A stretch of DNA of 64,000 nt from Allonocardiopsis opalescens (GTDB taxonomy: Bacteria; Actinomycetota; Actinomycetes; Streptosporangiales; Streptosporangiaceae): NCBI RefSeq assembly GCF_003002095.1, contig NZ_PVZC01000006.1:372001-436000 (forward strand), written 5' to 3'. This document shows, piece after piece, positions 57,261 to 64,000 of this stretch (position 1 is the stretch's first letter; every line of letters starts with the position of its first letter). The notes under the pieces are model-generated. The model did not search any database. It was not told the origin of the DNA and worked only from the letters and a program-made list of their open reading frames with translations. The position numbers and the translations under genes were made by a program.

Positions 57261-59909
57261 TCAGTACGGGGCGCGCAGCCGCCGGGGGCCGTGGTCGGGG
57301 CGCGGCCCCACCGGGCGGGCCAGCCGCAGCCGGGCGCCCAGCACGGCGGCGCCCGCCGGCGCCGCCAGCACCGGATCAAGCTCCAGTTCGGCCACCTCGG
57401 GCAGGTCGTCGGCGATCCGCGACACCCGCGCCAGCAGCTCCTCCAGTGCGGCCACGTCGACCGGCTCGGCGCCGCGGTGGCCGAAGAGCAGCGGCGCGGC
57501 GCGCACCGAGCGGACCAGGTCGGCGGCGTCGGCGTCGGTGAGCGGGGCCAGCCGGTAGGCGCGGTCCTCCAGCAGCTCGGCCGTCACGTCGGCCAGCCCG
57601 AAGGAGACCACGCCGCCGAAGGATGCGTCCTGCCCGGCCCGGACCGAGGTGGCGGCCCCGGGACGCGCCATCCGCTGCACCGCCAGCCCGGCGCCCGGTC
57701 CCAGCCGGGCCGCCATCGCGGTGAAGGCGCCGCGCACGCCCTCGGCGGTGTGCAGGTCGGCGCGCACGCCGCTGCCGCCGAAGCGCAGCCACGGGCCCTC
57801 GCCGACCGCCTTGACCACCACCGGGTAGCCCAGCTCCCCGGCGGCGGCCGCCGCCTCCTCGGCCGAGGCGGCGGCCCGCTGCGGCCACAGCTCCACCCCG
57901 TAGCAGGCCAGCAGCCGGCGCACCTCGGCCTCGCCGGGCCGCTCGACGCCCTCGTCCAGCGCGGCCGCCACCAGCTCGCGGGCGGCGTCGGCGTCGATGC
58001 CGTCCAGCTCGGGCAGCCGCCCCTCGGGGCGCCGCCGCCAGGCGGCGTAGCGGGTGGCGTGCGCCAGGGCGCGGGCGGCGTCCTCGGGCGCCGGGTAGGA
58101 CGGCACGCTGCCGCGCCCGGCGGAGCCGCCGGGCCCCGGCACGCGCAGCTCCGGCGGCAGCCCCTGGTGGCCCAGGTAGCTGGCCAGCACCGGCTTGTCC
58201 GCCCCGGCGGCCAGCCGGCGCACCGCCTCGGCCACGTCGGCGCCGGGCGGCGCCAGCGCCGGGACGAAGACGGTGATCACGGAGTCGACGGCGTCGTCGG
58301 CCAGCAGCGCCCCGAGCGCGCGCTCGAACTCCGCCGCGCCGGCCTCCGGCCCGAGATCGACCGGTTCGCGCGGGGCGAGGCCCACGCGCAGGCAGGCGTC
58401 CTTGGCCAGCAGCCCCAGGGAGTCGGAGTTGCCGACGACGCCGACGGACGAGCCCTTCGGCAGCGGCTGGTAGGCCAGCAGCTGGGCGACGTCGAACAGC
58501 TGGGTGATGTCGTCCACCCGCACCACGCCCGCCTGCTGGAACAGCGAGGTGACGGCCGCGTCGGGCAGCGACAGCGCCTGGGCGGCGTGCCCGATCGGCA
58601 CGCCCTGGCTGCTGCCGCCGCTGCGGACCGCGACCAGCGGCTTGCGGCGGGCCAGGCGCCGGGCCAGCCGGGCGAACTTGCGCGGATTGCCCAGCGACTC
58701 CAGGTACTGGAGCACCACCTCGGTGGCCGGGTCCTCCTCCCAGTACTGGAGCAGGTCGTTGCCTGACACGTCGGCCCGGTTGCCCGCCGACACGAAGGTG
58801 GACAGCCCGATGCCGCGCAGCCCCACCCGCTGCATGATCGCGCGGCCCAGCGCGCCCGACTGGGAGAAGAAGCCGATCGGGCCGCGCGGCGGGAAGTCGG
58901 GGGCGAGGGTGGCGTTGAGCCGCACGGCCGGGTCGGTGTTGGCCACGCCCAGGCAGTTGGGGCCGACGACCCGCATACCGCCGGCCCGGGCCAGCCGGAC
59001 CAGCTCCTCCTGGCGCTCCCGCCCCCGCGGCCCCGCCTCCCCGAAGCCGGAGCTGACCACGACCAGTCCGTGCACGCCCTTGGCCGCGCACTGCTCGACC
59101 ACCTCCGCGACCGCGTCGGCGCGCACCGCGAGGACCGCCAGGTCGACCGGGTCGGGGATGTCCAGCACCGACGGGAAGGCACGCACGCCCGCCACGGCCG
59201 CGGCCTGCGGGTGCACCGGGTAGACGGGCCCGGCGAAGTCGCCGGCCAGCAGGTGCCGCAGCACGGCCCGGCCGACGCTGTGCTCGGAGCGGCTCGCGCC
59301 GACCACCGCCACCGAGCCGGGGAAGAGCAGCCGGGCGATCGAGCGGGCCTCGGCACGGTGCTCGCGGTCGCGCATCACGCCCTCGGTGGTCGCGGTGGGC
59401 GCCAGGTCGAGCGTCAGCCGGATCACCCCGTCGTCGAAGCTCTGCTGCGCGGTGTACCCGGCGGCCACGAAGACGCCGATCATCCGCCGGTTCTCCGGCA
59501 GCACGTCGGCGACGAAGCGGTCCACCCCGCGCTCCCTGGCCGCGGCGCCGATGTGCTCCAGCAGGGCCGAGCCGAGCCCGCGGCCCTGGTGGGCGTCGGC
59601 CACCACGAAGGCGACCTCGGCCTCGCCCGGCGTGACCCGGTCGTAGCGCACCACCGCCACCAGCTCGCCGCCGATCGTGGCCACCAGGGCGACGCGGTCG
59701 TCGTAGTCGACCGTGGTGAAACGCGCCACGTCGCGGGCCGACAGCTTCGGGTACGGGGCGAAGAACCGGTAGTAGATCGTCTCCGGCGACAGCCGGGAGT
59801 GGAACGCCCGCAGCAGCTCGGCGTCGTCGGGCGTGATCGGCCGCAGATGGGCCGTACCGCCGTCGGCCAGCACGATGTCGGCTTCCCAGTGGTCCGGATA
59901 GGGATGCAC
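57261..59909 (-). CDS. GNAT acetyltransferase fused to ADP-forming acyl-CoA synthetase-like domains (Pat-like)
   Basis: 882 residues from GTG 59909. N-terminal GNAT domain (about 1-175; HQGRGLGSALLEHIGAAAR is the acetyl-CoA loop), then the CoA-binding, succinyl-CoA-ligase-like and ATP-grasp domains of an acetate-CoA ligase (FPGSVAVVGASRSEHSVGRAVLRHLL; GPIGFFSQSGALGRAIM; GYPVVVKAVGEGPWLRFGGSGVRADL). This N-terminal-GNAT order is known for actinobacterial protein acetyltransferases (type II), whereas enterobacterial Pat has the GNAT at the C-terminus. Such enzymes acetylate and inactivate acyl-CoA synthetases. The synthetase part is often catalytically inactive; I could not settle this by eye. 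Confidence 0.9.
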   Translation of the reverse strand: MHPYPDHWEADIVLADGGTAHLRPITPDDAELLRAFHSRLSPETIYYRFFAPYPKLSARDVARFTTVDYDDRVALVATIGGELVAVVRYDRVTPGEAEVAFVVADAHQGRGLGSALLEHIGAAARERGVDRFVADVLPENRRMIGVFVAAGYTAQQSFDDGVIRLTLDLAPTATTEGVMRDREHRAEARSIARLLFPGSVAVVGASRSEHSVGRAVLRHLLAGDFAGPVYPVHPQAAAVAGVRAFPSVLDIPDPVDLAVLAVRADAVAEVVEQCAAKGVHGLVVVSSGFGEAGPRGRERQEELVRLARAGGMRVVGPNCLGVANTDPAVRLNATLAPDFPPRGPIGFFSQSGALGRAIMQRVGLRGIGLSTFVSAGNRADVSGNDLLQYWEEDPATEVVLQYLESLGNPRKFARLARRLARRKPLVAVRSGGSSQGVPIGHAAQALSLPDAAVTSLFQQAGVVRVDDITQLFDVAQLLAYQPLPKGSSVGVVGNSDSLGLLAKDACLRVGLAPREPVDLGPEAGAAEFERALGALLADDAVDSVITVFVPALAPPGADVAEAVRRLAAGADKPVLASYLGHQGLPPELRVPGPGGSAGRGSVPSYPAPEDAARALAHATRYAAWRRRPEGRLPELDGIDADAARELVAAALDEGVERPGEAEVRRLLACYGVELWPQRAAASAEEAAAAAGELGYPVVVKAVGEGPWLRFGGSGVRADLHTAEGVRGAFTAMAARLGPGAGLAVQRMARPGAATSVRAGQDASFGGVVSFGLADVTAELLEDRAYRLAPLTDADAADLVRSVRAAPLLFGHRGAEPVDVAALEELLARVSRIADDLPEVAELELDPVLAAPAGAAVLGARLRLARPVGPRPDHGPRRLRAPY

Positions 59910-60118
59910 GCCCCGAGCGTATGCCCTGCCCGCCCGGCCCCGCACTCCCCCGCCGCACCCTCCGCGCCGCCCCCAGGGGCGGGAATCCGACTCAGCGGAG
60001 CGAGGCCGGGCAAACACAGCTAGCGATATCGTTACCCCAGTGCCTCCCTGGACCTGTTACCGTCGTCAGGCACTCATTCGGCGATCTGGCTCTGCGGCGC
60101 CATCAGGGTGGTGGAAGC

Positions 60119-61012
60119 ATGACGCGCGTGGTCGTGGTGGGCGATCTCATGACCGACGCCGTGGCTCGGGCCAAGTATCCGCTGGCCCGCGGCAGCGACA
60201 CTCCGGCCGCTGTGACGATGCACGGCGGCGGTTCCGGCGCCAACATCGCGTCCTGGCTGGCCATCGAGGGGATCGACGTCGCCTTCGTCGGCCGCCGGGG
60301 GGCCGACATCACCGGCCGCACCCGCGACATGGAGCTGATGGGCTACGGCGTGGACGCCCGGATGGTGATGGACCCCGAGCGCCCCACCGGCACCTGCGTC
60401 ATCCTGGTCACCCACAAGGGCGAGCGCACCATGCTCACCGACCCCGGCGCGAACGCGGCGCTGTCCCCCGAGGACATCCCGCCCGACCTCTTCAGCCCGG
60501 ACGCCCACCTGCACGTCTCCGGGTACACCCTGCTCAGCGACACCGCGCGGGCGGGCGCCCAGACCGCGATCCAGTACGCCGAGCAGACCCGCATGTCCAT
60601 CTCGGTCGACGCCGGCTCGCGGGCGCCGCTGGACCGCGCGGGCGCGGAGTCGTTCCTGGAGTGGAGCGCCGGGGCGAAGCTGCTGTTCGCCAATATCGAG
60701 CAGGCCACCGTGCTCACCGGCCGCGAGGAGCCCGAGCAGGCCGCCAAGGTCCTCACCGCGTTCTACCCGCAGGTCGTGATCAAGCTCGGCGCCGAGGGCG
60801 CGCTGTGGTACTCCAACGGCCGCCCGGAGCCGGTGCACGCCCCGGCCGAGCCGGTCGAGGCCATCAAGGGCGGCCTGGGGGCCGGCGACGCCTTCACCGC
60901 CGGCTTCCTGCCGTCCTGGCTGGCCAGCAAGCACCCCGGCGACGCCCTGGCCGCCGGCAACCGGCTGGCCGCGCGGTCCCTGGTCGAACTGGGCGCCCGG
61001 CCGCACCTGTAG
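60119..61012 (+). CDS. PfkB-family carbohydrate/nucleoside kinase
   Basis: 297 residues from ATG 60119. Ribokinase fold: HGGGSGANIASWLA, GRRGADITGRTRDMELMGYGVDARMV and the catalytic anion-hole motif KGGLGAGDAFTAGFLPSWL with the base Asp. Substrate may be ribose, a nucleoside, fructose or a similar sugar. Upstream (60018-60060) is a promoter-like stretch with TAGCGATATCGTTA. Preceded by divergent GNAT fusion gene. Confidence 0.87.
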   Translation: MTRVVVVGDLMTDAVARAKYPLARGSDTPAAVTMHGGGSGANIASWLAIEGIDVAFVGRRGADITGRTRDMELMGYGVDARMVMDPERPTGTCVILVTHKGERTMLTDPGANAALSPEDIPPDLFSPDAHLHVSGYTLLSDTARAGAQTAIQYAEQTRMSISVDAGSRAPLDRAGAESFLEWSAGAKLLFANIEQATVLTGREEPEQAAKVLTAFYPQVVIKLGAEGALWYSNGRPEPVHAPAEPVEAIKGGLGAGDAFTAGFLPSWLASKHPGDALAAGNRLAARSLVELGARPHL

Positions 61013-61020
61013 CCCCGCGG

Positions 61021-61045
61021 CCCGGCCGCGCTCGGCGCGGCCGGG
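61021..61045. terminator. Bidirectional terminator hairpin
   Basis: Perfect 11-bp stem CCCGGCCGCGC / GCGCGGCCGGG, 3-nt loop, between converging genes. Confidence 0.75.
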
Positions 61046-61048
61046 AGT

Positions 61049-61918
61049 TCAGGACTCCAGCCGGACCAGCGCGACGGTGACGTTGTCGGGGGCGCCCGCG
61101 GCGAAGGCCAGGCGGCGCAGCTCGGTGACGGCCTGCCGGTCGTCGGGCTCGCGGCAGGCCTCGGCCAGCTCCTCGGCGGGGACGAAGTTGTGCAGGCCGT
61201 CGCTGCACACCAGGTAGCGGTCGCCGCCGTGCCAGGCGAGGCGGGCGGTGTGCGGCACGATGGGCTCGCGGCTGTAGCCGCCCAGCACCTGCGTGACGAC
61301 CGAGAGCGCCGCCTCGCCGGGGCGGTCGTCCTCCGAGAGCAGCTCCAGGCCGTCCGCGCCGACCTGGTAGACGCGGCTGTCGCCGACGTTGAAGACGGTC
61401 AGGCCGGCGTGGTCGACGGCGATGCCGGCCACGGTGGTGGCCATGCCGTACACGTCGGGCTGCGATTCCATCAGCTCGAACAGGCCGGCCGAGGCGGCGA
61501 TCAGCGCTTCGGCGACCCGGTCGGGCTCGGCCCAGTCGACCGCCGCGTCCAGCAGCTCGTGCACCACCACCTCGCTGGCGATCTCGCCCGCGGGATGGCC
61601 GCCCAGGCCGTCGGCGACCAGCACCAGCGCGGCCGGGCCGGCCAGCGGGGCCGACAGGACGACGGGGCGGTCGTGCTCGGTGCGGGCCAGCCAGCCCAGG
61701 GTGCCCAGGCTGTCCTGGTTCACGGTGCGGGACAGGCCGGTGTGGGTGAAGGCGGTGACCGTGATCGTGGCCGGGGGCAGCGCGTCGGGGAGTTCGGCGA
61801 CGGCGGCTTCGGCGGGCTCGGCGTCGGTGCGGTCGCCGCCGGGCGGCGCCAGCGGCACCGTCTCGGCCTGGCCGACGTCGCGCGGACCCGCCTGAGGCTC
61901 CGGCACTGGCTCGGTCAT
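61049..61918 (-). CDS. PP2C-type Ser/Thr protein phosphatase
   Basis: 289 residues. N-terminal 45-residue Pro/Ala/Glu extension, then PPM domain: THTGLSRTVNQDSLG, VLVADGLGGHPAGEIASEVVV (metal Asp and Gly), TTVAGIAVDHAGLTVFNVGDSRVY, YLVCSDGLHN and GAPDNVTVALV. Metal-dependent phosphatase that would oppose kinases such as the one at 32002-33654, though they are not adjacent. Confidence 0.93.
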   Translation of the reverse strand: MTEPVPEPQAGPRDVGQAETVPLAPPGGDRTDAEPAEAAVAELPDALPPATITVTAFTHTGLSRTVNQDSLGTLGWLARTEHDRPVVLSAPLAGPAALVLVADGLGGHPAGEIASEVVVHELLDAAVDWAEPDRVAEALIAASAGLFELMESQPDVYGMATTVAGIAVDHAGLTVFNVGDSRVYQVGADGLELLSEDDRPGEAALSVVTQVLGGYSREPIVPHTARLAWHGGDRYLVCSDGLHNFVPAEELAEACREPDDRQAVTELRRLAFAAGAPDNVTVALVRLES

Positions 61919-62018
61919 CGTGCTCCTCGTCGTCCAGGGGGGCGCGCCCGGCCGACGGCCGGCGCACTCCCATCATGGTGCTCGCGGGCGGGCGGCGCCA
62001 ACCGCGCCGGGCCGCGGC

Positions 62019-64000
62019 TCAGCGCACGACCCCGAGGGGCAGCGGCAGCACCGCGGCCGCGCCCGCGCGCCGCAGCAGCCGGGCCGCCACGGTCAGCGTC
62101 CAGCCGGTGTCGGCGAGGTCGTCGACGAGCAGGACGGGGCCGGGGTGGGCGCGCAGCCCGGCGGCCAGTTCGGGGCCGACCTCGAAGGCGTCCCAGAGCC
62201 CCGCCAGCCGCTGCGCGCTGTTGTGGCGGCGCGGTCCGGCGCCGTCGGGGCGGGTGTGGCCGAGGGTGCCGAGCAGCGGCAGCCGGCCGATCTCGGCGAT
62301 GCGCGCCGCCAGGCTGCCGACCAGGACGGGGCGGCGGCCGGCCGGCATCGCGACGACGCCGCCGGGCCGGCGGTCCCAGCCCCAGCCGGCCAGCACCGCG
62401 ACGACCCCCTGCACGACCTCGTCGGGGACGGCGGTGTCGGGGGCGTCCTCGGCGAGCAGCCGCCGCAGAGTGCCGCCCCAGCCGATGTCGGTGAGCCGGG
62501 CCAGCGCCCGCCCTTCGGCGGCCCGCTCGTCGTCGGGGATCTTCCCGCTCAGCGGCACGCCGAGCTCGGCCATGCCGCTGGGCCACTGGCGGCGCGGGGC
62601 GACGGAGACACCGGGCCTGGAGATGTGCCGGGCGGCGGCGCCGCGGTGCTCCTCGGCGACCTCGGTGGTCCAGGAGGTGCCGGTGCAGTTGTCGCAGCGG
62701 CCGCAGGGCTCGGCGGCGGGGTCGTCGAGCTGGCGGCGCAGGTACTCCATCCGGCAGCCGCCGGTGGCGAGGTAGTCGACCATCGCCTGCTGCTCGGCGC
62801 GGCGGGCGGCGGCCACCCCGGCGTAGCGCTCGGCGTCGTAGTCCCACGGCCGCCCGGTGGCGGTCCAGCCGCCCCGCTCCCTGCGCACGGCGCCGTCGAC
62901 GTCGAGCACCTTGAGCATCGTCTCCAGCCGGGTCCGGCCGAGGTCGACCTGGGTCTCCAGCCGGGCCAGCGACAGCGGCCGGCCGGCGGCCGACAGCACC
63001 TGGAGGGTCTGGCGCACGGTCGCCTCGGCCGGGAAGGCCAGGCCGGCGAAGTAGGACCAGATGTCGCGGTCCTCGCGGCCGGGCAGCAGCACCGCCTCGG
63101 CGCGCTCCAGCGCGCGCCCGGCCCGGCCGACCTGCTGGTAGTAGGCGATCGGCGAGGGAGGGGCGCCCAGGTGCACCACGAAGCCGAGGTCGCCTTTGTC
63201 GAAGCCCATGCCGAGCGCGCTGGTGGCCACCAGCGCCTTGACCCGGTTGGCCAGCAGGTCGTCCTCGGCGCGCAGCCGCTCCTCGGGGTCGGTCTGGCCG
63301 GTGTAGGGGGCGACGGCGTGGCCGCGGGCGGCCAGGAACTCGGCGGTCTCGGTGGCGGCGGCGACGGTGAGCGTGTAGATGATGCCGGAGCCGGGCAGCT
63401 CGTCGAGCCGGTCGGCCAGCCAGCCCAGCCGCGCCGGGTTGTCGGGCAGCCGCACCACCGACAGCCGCAGCCCGGCGCGGTCGAGGTCGCCGCGGAGCAC
63501 CACGGTGGGCTCGCGGTCGCCCACCTCCAGCTGCTCGGCGACGTCGCGGGTGACGCGGGCGTTCGCGGTGGCGGTGGTGGCCAGCACCGGGACCCCGTCG
63601 GGCAGCTCGCGCAGCAGGGTGCGGATGCGCCGGTAGTCGGGCCGGAAGTCGTGGCCCCAGTCGGAGACGCAGTGCGCCTCGTCGATCACCACCAGGCCGG
63701 CGCCGCCGGCCAGCTCGGGCAGGACGCGGTCGCGGAAGTCGGGGTTGTTCAGCCGCTCCGGGCTGACCAGGAGCACGTCGACCGCGCCGGCGGCGACGTC
63801 GGCGTAGGTGCGCTCCCAGTCGGCGGTGTTGGCGCTGTTGATGGTGCGGGCCCGGATTCCGGCCCGCTCGGCGGCGGCGATCTGGTTGCGCATCAGCGCC
63901 AGCAGCGGCGAGATGATCACGGTGGGGCCGGCGCCCCTGGCGCGCTGCAGGGCGGTGGCGACGAAGTAGACCGCCGACTTGCCCCAGCCGGTGCGCTGCA
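62019..64000 (-). CDS. RecQ-family DNA helicase fused to a phosphoribosyltransferase domain (5' end outside window)
   Basis: 659 residues visible, frame open to the window end. Helicase core: Walker A TGWGKSAV, DEAH box VVIDEAHCVSDWGHDFRPDY, VLATTATAN, and motif VI QVGRAGRALE. RecQ zinc-binding region with GCRMEYLRRQL and CGRCDNC, then a winged-helix part. The last 100 residues (from about VLVGSLAARIAEIGRLPLL) contain the PRPP-binding loop GPVLLVDDLADTGWTLT, i.e. a type I PRTase fold. Actinobacterial RecQ-like proteins with a ComF-like tail are known but poorly studied. DNA repair or nucleic acid metabolism. Confidence 0.88.
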   Translation of the reverse strand, partial: QRTGWGKSAVYFVATALQRARGAGPTVIISPLLALMRNQIAAAERAGIRARTINSANTADWERTYADVAAGAVDVLLVSPERLNNPDFRDRVLPELAGGAGLVVIDEAHCVSDWGHDFRPDYRRIRTLLRELPDGVPVLATTATANARVTRDVAEQLEVGDREPTVVLRGDLDRAGLRLSVVRLPDNPARLGWLADRLDELPGSGIIYTLTVAAATETAEFLAARGHAVAPYTGQTDPEERLRAEDDLLANRVKALVATSALGMGFDKGDLGFVVHLGAPPSPIAYYQQVGRAGRALERAEAVLLPGREDRDIWSYFAGLAFPAEATVRQTLQVLSAAGRPLSLARLETQVDLGRTRLETMLKVLDVDGAVRRERGGWTATGRPWDYDAERYAGVAAARRAEQQAMVDYLATGGCRMEYLRRQLDDPAAEPCGRCDNCTGTSWTTEVAEEHRGAAARHISRPGVSVAPRRQWPSGMAELGVPLSGKIPDDERAAEGRALARLTDIGWGGTLRRLLAEDAPDTAVPDEVVQGVVAVLAGWGWDRRPGGVVAMPAGRRPVLVGSLAARIAEIGRLPLLGTLGHTRPDGAGPRRHNSAQRLAGLWDAFEVGPELAAGLRAHPGPVLLVDDLADTGWTLTVAARLLRRAGAAAVLPLPLGVVR

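Overview
The window is a high-GC chromosomal segment from a mycelial-type actinobacterium. Supporting this are a mycothiol-dependent maleylpyruvate isomerase, SARP- and TipAL-type regulators, an actinobacterial LigD-like protein, sigma-B-type promoters of the GNNT-N14/15-GGGTAC/G form, and a secreted family 9 cellulase behind a textbook CelR operator (TGGGAGCGCTCCCA, known from Thermobifida). I infer a member of or near the Nocardiopsaceae. Most of it is ordinary chromosome. There are no rRNA or tRNA genes, insertion sequences, prophage or CRISPR arrays that I can see.

Layout. 0-12 kb: truncated secreted subtilisin-like protease, soluble transhydrogenase, a 2-hydroxyacid oxidase/aminotransferase pair divergent from a MatC-type carboxylate transporter with two identical-architecture operators between them, then a CoA-transferase/enoyl-CoA hydratase pair. 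12-20 kb: Fpg/Nei glycosylase, small secreted protein, PH-like membrane protein, CelR-controlled GH9 cellulase, ANTAR protein, and a TetR-P450 pair with a perfect operator in front of the P450. 20-27.5 kb: a Vps62-like membrane protein, then a complete 3-hydroxybenzoate/gentisate catabolic locus (FAD hydroxylase, MarR, IclR, gentisate dioxygenase, FAH-type hydrolase, mycothiol-dependent isomerase; the last three are translationally coupled). 27.5-38 kb: ChoD-like GMC oxidoreductase, orphan winged-helix regulator, VOC and SRPBCC proteins, Ser/Thr kinase, TipAL-type MerR regulator, lipoprotein hydrolase plus membrane protein. Two long intergenic regions here carry copies of a repeated element with paired DnaA-box-like sites, and one also carries a 22-bp tandem repeat.

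38-43.7 kb is the most unusual block. A 1,245-residue regulator joins a SARP DNA-binding domain, an NB-ARC/STAND ATPase, TPRs and a C-terminal LOG-like (SLOG) nucleotide-binding fold. Its 3' end overlaps a RibD-C-type reductase gene, which overlaps a RibD-N-type deaminase gene. The leader of the regulator gene contains two mutually exclusive hairpins. A 45-residue membrane peptide gene lies just beyond, next to a lower-GC island.

43.7-64 kb: DUF2795 and a LigD-like phosphoesterase/polymerase protein without ligase domain, several small stress-type genes, two SDR enzymes, HelR-like RNA polymerase-recycling ATPase, MBL hydrolase, rhodanese, peroxiredoxin, an alkaline-phosphatase-family protein, DUF5998, a Pro-rich peptide, VOC/TetR pair, GNAT/acyl-CoA-synthetase fusion, PfkB kinase, PP2C phosphatase and a truncated RecQ-phosphoribosyltransferase fusion. 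Five transcription units between 43.6 and 55.9 kb share sigma-B-like promoters, suggesting a local concentration of a general stress regulon. Strong perfect hairpins separate nearly all convergent gene pairs.
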